From contig CM049307.1 in assembly GCA_026874595.1 (NCBI GenBank), positions 49,961,178 to 50,025,177 of the forward strand: a DNA stretch of 64,000 bases, written 5' to 3'. Numbering within the stretch: position 1 is the stretch's first letter; the number at the start of each line of letters is the position of its first letter. A program made the position numbers and the translations under genes. The DNA comes from Sipunculus nudus. Taxonomy: Eukaryota > Annelida > Sipuncula > Golfingiida > Sipunculidae. Below are positions 13,101 through 23,526 of the stretch, piece after piece. The notes beneath the pieces were generated by a model. That model did no database searches. It worked only from the letters and a program-made list of their open reading frames with translations, and was not told the DNA's origin.

Positions 13101-14268
13101 AAGTCGCCCGTAGGAGGGGGATATAAATCTTTTTTACCTGCAGACATGGGAGAAACCAAGTGTAATCCGACTGAGGCCGCCCCGGCGCTATGGCCAAACA
13201 CTGTCACCCTGTCTGGGTCACCGCCAAAGTTAACAATGTTCTCCTGGACAAATCTCATCGACAGAATCTGGTCCATGACGCCGTAGTTCCCGGGGGCAAC
13301 GTCATCTCCGGTCGACAGGAAACCTATTTTATTCATATATATATAAGTAAAATACTACTATTGCTTCTACTACTGCTACTAATACTACTACTAATGATAT
13401 TACAAATAATAATAATAATAAGAGTAGGAATTAAAATAAAAGAATACGAATGGATGTAAATTAAATATATAATGAATAAATTATTCTTATACGTAAAAAA
13501 AATCATATTTAATTGTTTGGATAATAATTTATAAAAATTTAGAATTTTAAAACATGTATTGATATATTATTATGCTATCATGTGTTTGTACCAAATGTAC
13601 CAAATGTGTTTTGTTGACATTTACTTTAAACGGTTTGACTAAATGTATAGCATAACTGTCAATAAATAAAGAATACCAATATAATATGCGATACGTTTAC
13701 ATTAAACGTTTAAATCTTTTTACTTTCTATATTGTAGAAGGTTGCTAAAGAACGGTTAATGCTAACTAATGAATCTACATTTTAGACACCTGGGTGTTGA
13801 TCTCCTGTAATTAAATTATATCTGACCTGGATCGACAAGAAAAATAAAATTAAATTTAACAAAGAAATGTCTACATCCGCACTTGATGGGTAAATATAAA
13901 TATATGTTAAATATATATCTAAAATCTCACCAAGCTTGTCCAAACGATAGTTGGCTACTACAGACACGACTCCACGTCTGGCGAAGAAGTGTCCAGGGTA
14001 CTGGATGTTGGCGCCACCTCGATATGACCCGCCGTGGAAGAAAATCATCACAGGCAGACGACTTGTCGTGGTCACCGGCTACGGACAAGTACAAATGTAC
14101 GTAGTGACTAATTTTGTTTTATTTGATTAACATCTGGAAACAATGAACAGAATAATAAAGGGTTTAGTTACAATCTACAGGAGGATGGAGCGCAGACGCT
14201 ACCGAGCACCCCCCCCCCCCCCAATGACAAACAGAATAAAAGCGCCCCCCTCCCCCATCCCCATGTTT

Positions 14269-14319
<51 letters not shown>

Positions 14320-16265
14320 TTAGGTTGTATATTTCAGGCTATGAAAATTATAGATACTTGACTTATTAAAGTGAATGACAAGTACATTTGGGAGGGTAGG
14401 GAGAGGGTTGAAATAAAAAAAATGGGAAACGAAATATATACAGTGAATGATGTTACGGGGGGGGGGGGGGAGGGCTCTGGATACGCCACTGAGGCCCATT
14501 GGATTAATTGGCTGATATGAATTCATAAAACTGTTATTCTTTAACACAATGGCAGGAGTAACATCGATTTTTTATATTTTCCACAAAGCCACACAAATTT
14601 ACATATAACGTACTTTAAAGTAATAAGGAATAAGCGTGACGACATATGATACTTATTCGCGGCTTTTGCAAAGATAGTTTAGAGTATGATTGCAACTTTA
14701 AAGAGTTTAAGCAGACACATCTTGTTTTGGTATGATCGGCGCTTTGCTTTAGTAATATAATGGGTGGATGCAATATCTCAGACAAGTGTACCGGTAGTGC
14801 TAACAGGGTAGCTGGACTGGAAGGCCAGTGATCTAGCCGTTATGTCACAGGCCGATCAGGCGCTATGGTGAAAAGGAAGAATACGATTTGCCAGACGTTA
14901 AATCCTCGCTGTTTCTCAGTAGTAAACGTATATTGTCATATATACAAGATATTTAGGTAGAAAAAAGGGGACAACCCCTCTATATATATTTCTAAGTTTA
15001 TATATATATATAAAAGACTGAAAGGACTATGACAGATTTCATATTGCTGTTATCTTCTGCACAGCAAGATCGTATGTTTATGTATAGTTAACCTACATAT
15101 ATATAGTGTGTGATACAGTGTGACCATCTTTATAACTTACATATGGTGTAAAGATGTTGATGTTTAGACAATCTTCACTGAATCGATCCCAGACCGGATG
15201 CGTGGCTGACAAAACTCCCCCACTCTGAGGGCAAACTGGTCCAAGTCTTGCTGCCTGCCTCACTCCCGTCCATGCTTCCGGTTCCTGTGGCGGCTGTAAT
15301 AAACAGATCGGAAATGAGTGGTACTCGCGTGAATCTCGTTAAAAAACTAGGATTCATTAGGAGTGCAATATTTGACATTCAATAACTAGCACTGAATGAT
15401 TGGTGATATCGACGACTGGTCGTTTGTTCCTTGTTGTCTCCTGCAAGAGTGTGTTTATAAAAAATATCCCCGTGTGTGTTTGTGTGTGTGTTACGCAATC
15501 ATGAACGGAATCTCATGAAATTTTCAGAGAATTTCAGGAATTGGCCAATGAAGAAACGATTTTGGTGTGGAACCGGCACATGATCCGGATTCAGGAACGT
15601 CATGAAGGAATATTAACAAATGTGCAGTAACTTATGCACGAATGAACCTAGGAATATATGCCGAATAAGTGAATGGAGGCATTCGGGAGGTTTGCACTCT
15701 TTAGAATGCAGATTTCTAGTTATCGATTAACAGGGTTGTATTTTCATGTCACTGAGCTTAAACGATCATGTACGCACTTACGAATACAACATACACAGTG
15801 AAACCCGTCTTAAAGCTCACATTTCTAATGAGACAACGTGTCAGTCTATCAGGATCACTCTTGAGGGAACCGAAAACATTTAAATTTTGGCCAGTCCTAC
15901 GGGTGGCCTTATCACAGGTTTTACTTTATTTGAGATAAATTTCTCAAGTTCTCAAAACATAAGGAAGGCGAGACACAAAAAAAGAGACAATTCCTGATGA
16001 ATTGAATAGAATAAATTAGTCTTAACATGATTAATGACGAAGATTGCTGTTAATGTAATATAATAATATTTATTAGAAATATTACCTGGAATCTCAGTTC
16101 GCCGATCGGAGCCTTTCCATATGGAACACCAAGAAACGACAATACCTCGGAGCCGTCCGTCAGGTTCACACGGTGGCCTTCGATTTGTCCATATTTGGTA
16201 TTTACGATGGTGTTTCCCCTGACCTCAGCTGCAACAATCAGCGCCAACAAGCAGAAGAAAGCCAT
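7134..16265 (-). CDS. Gene A: secreted carboxylesterase/cholinesterase-family hydrolase, 10 exons
   Basis: Exons (minus strand, 5' to 3'): 16265-16086, 15293-15141, 14078-13931, 13323-13138, 12658-12462, 12103-11944, 11044-10869, 10094-9962, 8394-8220, 7359-7134. All junctions are GT-AG and the parts join into one frame of 577 codons plus TAA, close to the usual 530-600 residues of the COesterase family. Seen: a hydrophobic signal peptide after ATGs in good context (GCCATGG); oxyanion-hole HGG in exon 3; SEDCL block in exon 2; nucleophile serine in GHSAG (exon 4); acidic residue in NTNDEAG (exon 6); histidine in FHAADVPYLFG (exon 9). These predict a secreted serine esterase of unknown substrate. 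Histidine before the serine (GHSAG rather than GESAG) is a family variant. The exon 9 donor (GTTCGT) is weak. Intron 8 carries the 68-bp array. Exon boundaries were found by eye. Confidence 0.9.
8356..9831 (-). repeat. 68-bp minisatellite carrying copies of the exon 9 splice acceptor of gene A
   Basis: About 22 head-to-tail units of 68 bp run from inside exon 9 of gene A back through intron 8. Read on the minus strand, each unit contains TTCAG followed by GTACCTTCCACGCCGCTG and on to CTGTTTGG, that is the 3' splice site and the first roughly 40 coding bases of exon 9. This includes the codons of the catalytic-histidine motif HAADVPYLFG. After this block the intronic units run into GTCTGA. The unit nearest exon 9 is the one continuous with the rest of the exon; the farthest unit (near 9822) has lost its AG. 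Units differ by a few substitutions (GACATAACC or GACATGACC, one 66-67-bp unit). Confidence 0.95.
10396..10655. repeat. AT-rich low-complexity tract (ATAAC/ATATA)
   Basis: Degenerate repeats of ATAAC, ATATAAT and AATAT lie within intron 7 of gene A. The frames that cover it are compositional artefacts. Confidence 0.85.
10737..10754. repeat. Poly-C run, 18 bp
   Basis: A C homopolymer in intron 7 of gene A, about 115 bp past the donor of exon 7. Confidence 0.95.
14209..14470. repeat. Poly-C (14), (TA)n and poly-G (14) cluster
   Basis: Within intron 2 of gene A: C run at 14209-14222, alternating TA at about 14274-14317, G run at 14457-14470. All are non-coding. Confidence 0.95.
15456..15760 (+). 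repeat. Dispersed repeat, family R1, copy 1
   Basis: The block runs from a TGTGTGT stretch through ATGAACGGAATCTCATGAAA and ends near TTTAGAATGCAGATTTCTAG. It is clearly related to 31025-31310 and, over a shorter stretch, to 36115-36235. It is an unidentified interspersed repeat with no coding capacity and lies in intron 1 of gene A. Confidence 0.75.
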
Positions 16266-17235
16266 GGCGAAGCCGACGTCGTCTGCTCCGGTGTACCTCC
16301 CAAATGTTCAACCGACAAAATGAACACTGGCAGTCGGTATTAAGTCCTAGCCATTGGTCAAGAAACATATGCTCACTTTCCCATCTGTCTGAAACAGCCT
16401 CAGGGAGTGTACCCTAATGATAAACTGGTCAAGGTCACTTAAGGGTCGACAAAATCTTTTGAAACACACCAGATGGAGACTGAGATAGGGTGCCTACATC
16501 ATTACAAGGCCAAGATCAACTTGAGGTTAAGGTCACTAAAAACGTGAATTTTCATTAAGGGGCGCTTCCTTTTATACGGTTGGTGATATACTCCCGTTTA
16601 AGTAAATTATACATTGTTGGATGTGATTTATGTCTATATGACAATTAAAGATGCATGAATCTTGGTTGACAGGAAATCACAGGATATCCTTGAAACGTTC
16701 CTTATTGAAATGGCTTTTTTTTGTAAAACTCCTTTATGCATTGTGGTTATCTGTGTCTGTGTGGTATTATGGTATTTGCAAATATTTCGTTCCACAAACG
16801 TTTGCCTACTTCTGTACACTAGTGGAAATAAACTTGCACAGGCACAATAAGTAACGCAAAACATAATGCGCGGGTCACCTGGTGTCACAGATCACAATTT
16901 GCTAAGCTTTGTTTCTTATCTTTTCCTCCCTTCATGTTTCTTCTCCTTATATGGGATGATCGGACCTCTGGTCACACATTCTTGGTAATGGAAACATCTA
17001 TACGTGGACTGTGGACCGTGGACACACAAAACAATAACAACGTATAAAATAGGTAAACTTGAGGTAATATGTCCGTGTGCTGGTATGCTTTTACCGGGTA
17101 ACGTTTAATTCAGCCAAAATGAACTAATAACGTGTGAAAATATACATATTTTTAAGATCTTTGTTTTCTTTTACACTGGGTTCCTAATTACAGTATAGGG
17201 GTTCGGTTTTGGCTATGGATCCCAGCCAGGTGATA
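16266..17235. other. 5' flank of gene A; no gene seen
   Basis: Upstream of the gene A start codon, reading on the minus strand, there is a presumptive 5' UTR and promoter. No canonical TATA box is obvious; the nearest AT-rich motif is TTAATA about 75 bp before the ATG. No second gene was found here. The short open frames at 16634-16888 do not resemble any protein. Confidence 0.5.
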
Positions 17236-17635
17236 TAAACTTGTCCTCACCATTCGTTTGATTCAGGTTCGAGTCCAAGTCAACCCATTCGAGTTCGAGT
17301 TATCTGAACCCCATGTCCGAGTCCAATCAAAATATCCTTTATTTTTAAGTATTTTTATGTTAGTTTGCACATGCTTTATACTTGAATGTTTTATTACACT
17401 AAGCACCCGACGCAGCTTGCGATAGTCTTTTTTTTTTAATATTCTGCTTGTAGTTTGCACGTGTTTATATAATGAGACAGAGCCTTTCTGTTTCTTGGAC
17501 TCGAGATGGGCTCGATCTGAATTCTCGAGTCTTGCATCCGAGTCAGTGTACAGGTCCGAGTCCAGGACCCTCGGCTCCAAGTCCGAGTCGAAGTGGACTC
17601 GAGTCCAAGTCCGGACTAAAGTCTTCCATCATCGA
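17236..17635. repeat. GAGTCC-rich dispersed repeat
   Basis: The segment is studded with GAGTCC, GAGTTCGAG and GGACTCGAG motifs on both strands. Related sequence occurs at 49495-49587 and 50472-50570, the two inner ends of the palindrome arms, and in diverged form at 39350-39385, 63305-63440 and 63765-63800. The family is unidentified. The 148-codon plus-strand frame across it is not a credible gene. Confidence 0.75.
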
Positions 17636-18059
17636 CGAACTGGACTACCTTGGGACGTTTTATCGTATTAGACATTTCTATTGGTCCACATATATATGTG
17701 CTGACAACCTTATATCATTGTTGCCATATGTGCGTTTTATTCTTAACAAGTGTCCCATGGGTCATGACGCTCAGCTGACTGGGAAGAGATTCGCAAAAGG
17801 AAATTTTATCATCAGAATGGTAGTATATACCCATTCAACTGAAGCATCAAACAGATTAACCAACAGGCCAAGATTTAGTCTGTATTTATATATCTCAAAA
17901 ATAGAGAAAAATGTGTAAACTTTTAAAACTAGAATGCGGGTAACCGACAAGTGACTACATGTATCTGCCAAAATCGGATAGTGAGGCATGGATTGAGTGG
18001 CAAGGGGAAATAGAGTGAGGTATGTTGCATATTAGCATGGATGTCTGCAGCCTAAATGT

Positions 18060-21000
18060 GTATGTAGGTTGTGCAACCTACCACAAATCCAGAAAGCTAT
18101 CCAAGTTGTATACACCTGCAAAATTTTAGGCAGAAAAGTCAAACCACTACATGTATATGAGCGATTTTTGCCCATGGCAGACAAACAGACAAACACTGTG
18201 CAAAAATCTTTGCAGGTAACCCCTCCAGTTTTGTGTATGATAAAGACCTATGTGAGATCTAAACACATGCACAATTTTGGCCCAATCGGTCAAATGGTTC
18301 CTGAGATATGAGCTTGGATGTGCCCAGCGTTAACAAGAATGCAGGTGGCGCCACCTGTCATAAAATCAAGAAAGCTGTCCACGATGTATAAACCTGCAAA
18401 ATTTTAGGCAGTTATGTCGAACCACTACAGAGAAATGAGTAATTTTAGGCCACGGCAGACTAACAGACAGACGCTGTGCAAACATTGTTACAGGTGGCGC
18501 CACCATTTTTTGTGTATGTTACAGAGCTATCAAAGGTCAAACCTGATCGGTCAAACGGTTCCCGAGATATAAGCTTGGATGTCATCAGCGTGAACGTGAA
18601 CGTAGGTGGCGCCACCTGTCATAAAATCAAGAACGCTATCCTGGATGTATACACATGACGAATTTCAGGTGAATTAATCAATTCACTGCAGAGATATGAG
18701 TGATTTTAACCCAAGGCAGATGAACAGATGGACACTGTGCAAACATGGTTACAGGTGGCGCCACCATTTTTTGTGTATGTTATAAAGCAATCCAAGGGCT
18801 ACATTTGTATCAATTTTATTTCCTGATCGGTCAAACGGTTCCCGAGATATGAGGGTTTATGAGTGGAAACAGACCCACAAATGGACACTGGATAGAGAGG
18901 AAAGGTCAGAGGTCAATGCAAATTGGTTAGGCACCAGTTCACATGTGACCCGATAATAGGTGTAAGTTTGGGAAAAATCGGTCCATTAGTCTCCGAGGAG
19001 CTCTCTGGAAACGAACGCCGCCGCGGCGGAGGAACTCGGTCAAAAACATAGTATCCGCTAAACTTCGTTTTGGCGGATACAAAAATACAGGTGGCTCCAC
19101 CAGTCTGCAGAAACTAATAAAAACACTTAATGGTCAATATCCATGCAAAAAATCATGGTGATCTCTGCATTAGTTGTTCAGATACTTCAGTTTTTGTATC
19201 AAATTGTCCATTATTCTGAGGGATACTTCGGAGTCCTATAGCTTGAAGGATATGGGTAACAGAGACCTAATTTCAAGTTTCCACAGGCACCTTTCATGGG
19301 CCTCCTTGCATGACAAGAATGAAGATTCTAGGTCCAGTTGTTGCGATTTGTACCCTGTTGACAGATAACCACATCTTTAAAGGTCTCAAAAAAAAAAAAA
19401 AAATTCGTAAAAATTTGAAAAAAAAAATAGAGGTGGCACACCCAGTCTGCAGAAACTGATGGAACAGCTCATGATCAATATGTATGCCGAAAATCATGAC
19501 CATCAGTGTTGTAGTTATTGAAATACTGCAGTTTTTTGTATCAAATTTTCCATTATTCTGGGGGGGGGGGGGGTATTTTGGACCCATACAGCTTAAAGAA
19601 TATGGGTAACAGAGACCTAATTTCAAGTTTCCATGGAGACTTTTCATGGGTCTCCCTGTGTGTCAAGAATGAAGATTCTTGGTCCAGTTTTTATGATTTG
19701 TGCCCTGTTAACAGATGTTCATATCTTTAAAGGTCTCAAAATACAGAAAAATTTCGTAAAAAAAACGAACAAATACAGGTGGTGCCACCAGTCTGCAGAA
19801 ACTTATGAAACACTCCATGATCAATATCCATGCAAACAATTCTGGTTATCTCTGTATTAGTTGTTCAGATACTTTAGCTTTTGTATCAAATTTTCCATTA
19901 TTCTGAGCTGTACTTTGGAGTGCCATAGCTCAAAGGATATGGGTAACAGAGACCAAATTTCAGGTTTCAATGGAGACTTATCATGGGTCTCCCTGTGTGT
20001 CAAGAACGAAGATTCTAGGTCCAGTCGTTACGATTTGTACCCCGTTGACAGATAACTACATCCTTAAAGGTCTCAGAAATGGAGAAAACAATTCGTGAAC
20101 ATTGAAAAATACAGGTGGCGCCACCAGTCTGCACAAACTGATGAAACATCTCATGATCAATATGTATGTCGAAAATCATGACCATCAGTGATGTAGTTAA
20201 TGAGATATTGAAGTTTTTGTATGAAATTTTTGACTATTCTGGGGGGTAATTTTGGGCCCCATAGCTCGAAGGATATGGGTAACAGAGACCTAATTTCTGG
20301 TTTCCATGGAGACTTTTCATAGGTCTCTCAGTGTGTCGAAAGTGAAGATTCAAGGTCCAGTCGTTACGATTTGTGCCACGCTAACAGATGACAGCATCCT
20401 CAAAGGTCTCAAAAATAGAGGAAAAAATCGTAAAAAATCAAACAGTACAGGTGGCGCCACCAGTCTGCAGGAACTGATCGAACATCTCATGATCAATATG
20501 TATGCCAAAAATGAAGACCATCAGTGATGTAGTTATTGAGATATTGAAGTTTTTGTATGAAATTTTTTACTATTCTGGGGGGTACTTTGGGGCCCCATAG
20601 CTCAAAGGATATGGGTAACAGAGACCTAATTTCTGGTTTCCAAGGAGATTTTTCATGGACCTCTCAGTGTGTCAAGAATTAAGATTCTAAGTCCAGTCTT
20701 TATGATTTGTGCCTTGTTAACAGATGTTCACATTTTTAAAGGTCTCAAAAATAGAGAAAAAAATCGTAAAAAAATCGAAAAATACAGGTGGCGCCACCAG
20801 TCTGCAGGAAGTGATGTAACATCTCATGATCAATATGTATACCAAAAATCATGACCATCAGTCAAGTAGTTAATGAGATATTGAAGTTTTTGTATGAAAT
20901 TTTTGACTTTTCTGGGGGGTACTTTGGGGCCACATAGCTCGAAGGATATGGGTAACAGAGACCTAATTTCTGGTTTCCAAGGAGATTTTTTATATACCTC

Positions 21001-21136
21001 TCAGAATCACAAGTTACAAGGTTCTAGGTCCAGCGGTTACGATTTGTGCCTGGTTAACGGACGGACAGACGGACAGACGGACGACGGACAAAGAGTGATC
21101 GCTATAGCTCAGATGACTTTCAGTCAGCTGAGCTAA
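18060..21136 (+). mobile_element. Non-autonomous element built of GTGGCGCCAC-cored tandem repeats, Helentron/pearl-like
   Basis: The left part (18060-18870) holds about three units of roughly 250 bp, each containing GGTGGCGCCACC followed by TGTCATAAAATCAAGAA or a variant. The right part (19080-21040) holds six units of about 335-345 bp, starting near 19087, 19430, 19776, 20112, 20447 and 20786. Each begins with a GTGGCGCCACC-type core followed by AGTCTGCAG. The right end has a tetranucleotide-like tract (ACGG/ACAG, about 21055-21090), then the inverted repeat AGCTCAG...CTGAGCT and a run of A. Tandem cores followed by a tetranucleotide tract and a terminal hairpin are typical of mollusc pearl-type elements (non-autonomous Helentrons); that assignment is inference. 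There is no coding capacity. Confidence 0.6.
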
Positions 21137-21506
21137 AAACCTTTCTTGGATATATTTTCCTAATCTCATGTGGGGCAATAACCCGCGCAACTCTGGTCGT
21201 AAACGCACCAGCCACAGGACCAGGCTTCAGTAACGGTCCAATCAAACCGAAGACTTTCCAAAAGATAACTAAAGTACCTGGTGATTCTGTTACAGCAAGA
21301 AGTTTACAGGGCTTATCAGCGGCATCTCTTTGTGCCTTAAAGCAGGGAGTTTTATGACCCCAGTCAGCAACATCCGACACGGCCAGACTCTCACTTGATA
21401 CTCCAGCCCTGTAAACTCCTTGGTTACAGGTATCTGTTTTATAATGCGCGGTATATTACATAACTTGGCATGTGCTAGGCATTCTGATTCGTGTTAAGCG
21501 CAGCAC

Positions 21507-22277
21507 TTGCTGAACTCAGCCATGGCAGAAAACATCGCCAATACTGCATCTACTGCATCTGTGAACCCTATGAGGGCAGCTTTGACAAGCCTGGACCCTG
21601 ATGCTCTTCTCACTGTGGGGTTATTAGCAGAGTTTTTGCAGCTGCATGCAGAATATTTAAATGATAAACTTGACGCTAAATTAGCTGAACAACAAAAGGT
21701 TATCCATGACCAGAGGAATGAAATAACACAGATCAAGGAACAGCTAAAATTCTGCGAAAATAAACTAGCACAGGTTAATTCAGAACTGCAATCCCTATAT
21801 AACGCTTTAGATGAACAGCAACAATATAGCCGACGAAACTCTGTGAGAGTGTTTGGTATCACCGAGACTCCAGATGAGAACTTGGACTTTAAAGTGCAGG
21901 AAACTTTAACAAGCTCACTGAAACTAAAACTAGAGGACAGTGATATATGCCGTATGCACCGTGTCGGCAAACCAGATAAAGCCAAGCCCCGTCCTGTGCT
22001 ACTTAAACTCACGAACCACAAGGCAAAAGTTAAAATACTGCGGTCGACAAAAGATCAGCGAAACGCAGGTAGTCTTTCGGGAATATCAGTGTCTGAAGAT
22101 TTGACCAAATTAAGAGCGAATCTCGCTTTCCACGGTCGTGAACCGAAACGTCGAACCAAAATAAAGGACACATGGACAGACGACGGCAAGATTTTTATAC
22201 GACTCCACAATGACAACATTAAAACAGTTACAACAAAAGAAGACTTGGCCTCACTCTTCCCGGACTATCAGGTTTAG
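21507..22277 (+). CDS. LINE ORF1, coiled-coil nucleic-acid-binding protein
   Basis: An intact frame of 256 codons; a second ATG (21522) follows five codons later in better context and may be the true start. A heptad-like stretch rich in K, E, Q and L (about residues 48-108) predicts a coiled coil. It is followed by QYSRRNSVRVFGI, an RRM-like start, and a basic C-terminal domain with HRVGKPD and a KPRPVLLKL strand. This layout matches ORF1 proteins of animal LINEs, which multimerise and bind element RNA. It lies 1.25 kb upstream of ORF2. It has no disabling lesion, unlike ORF2. Confidence 0.85.
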   Translation: MLNSAMAENIANTASTASVNPMRAALTSLDPDALLTVGLLAEFLQLHAEYLNDKLDAKLAEQQKVIHDQRNEITQIKEQLKFCENKLAQVNSELQSLYNALDEQQQYSRRNSVRVFGITETPDENLDFKVQETLTSSLKLKLEDSDICRMHRVGKPDKAKPRPVLLKLTNHKAKVKILRSTKDQRNAGSLSGISVSEDLTKLRANLAFHGREPKRRTKIKDTWTDDGKIFIRLHNDNIKTVTTKEDLASLFPDYQV

Positions 22278-23526
22278 ATTAGTGTTTTTGATTAACACTT
22301 TTTCACCATTTGATCTCGGTGCTAGATATGAATAATGTGTTTTCAGATAGTAATTTGTATATTTACAAATCCACCTACATAACTTTTTTTTAACAGGAAA
22401 GCTTCCAACCTTAAAAAAGCACAATTTTTCTTTTGTGTTTTCGCTTTCGCAGTCGGGTAGTTATGCGATTGTTGTTTACAAACTAAATCGATGCACATAG
22501 GTCTTGTGTCTCCAATCGCATAACAAGTTTCCAGTCAAAATAGTGATTGCATAACTGTAACGTCACGAAAGTGCATGCATTCAATCTCACACAACACGGG
22601 TTCCTGGAGTACAACGCTAGGGAGCGTACGGGATTCGAACGGTTACCGCTGCTGGTGTGAGTAAATCGTCTACACTTAAATATTTAAGTACCTCTCACAC
22701 CTGGTTTTCAGCACAGGGTTAATTAGTACACTGGTCGTCACCACACACCCGAAACACTGCTAACATGCTCTTTGGTATCTGGCCTAGGATTATATTTGAC
22801 TCTTGGGGTAGTACTATGGTAACCATTCATTTCGTCCAAGCCTGACCGGTACCAAAACTCGTGCGTCTGTCACATGATACATTCGCTCACTGTGTACTTT
22901 TCCGGTAGTACTGAGATAGTATTATTATTTCTATTTGTCATTTGTTCTTCAATAATGTGTAAGAGGTAAAAATTCTATTATTTTCATGAATTTTTTTCAT
23001 ATAGTTATGTTATATTTAGTGAGATACGAACAAGCTACAGTTCATTCACAAAGTTTCTTTTAAATTATCCAGAGAATATAACCCTGGAAAAATTTCAGGG
23101 TCTTTTGCACTTTTAAACTACATATATTGTAATATCACAATAGAAAACATAACCTGGAAAATATCCTGGGTCACATGCAGATTTAAACATTTGTAATACA
23201 AAGTGAACATCTGGACAGCCCATTACTCGACACCCTTTATAACATGTCATATTCATATTTGTTTGCATTTTTGTGTTACTGTGTAGTCCTTCGCCCGTCT
23301 TTTGTCTCGTCCATGATTGTTTTGTTTTGTTCATTAGGTTTTATGTCGTATTTACAAATGGTGTTATTTCACAACAGATCCGATCTTGGTAGTATCATCA
23401 GACTATGCTCATATATGGATAGTCAGGGTATAATAATGATTTTTTACATATATCCTGTTAAGAAAAGTTTTGACCGTGATGCATGTGAAACAATGACCTG
23501 GTACTTTAAAAGGACCGGTTTCTCAT

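Noticed and set aside
17472-17918. 148-codon plus-strand frame
   Set aside because: It starts in the GAGTCC repeat and reads a Ser/Pro/Gly composition typical of that repeat; the rest shows no domain.
19174-21136. Several 60-80-codon frames repeating similar text
   Set aside because: They are parallel readings of the 340-bp tandem repeat units, each broken at different places.
22610-22650. tRNA-like GTTCGAATCCC on the minus strand
   Set aside because: Flanking bases do not form T or acceptor stems; it lies in the non-coding gap of the LINE.
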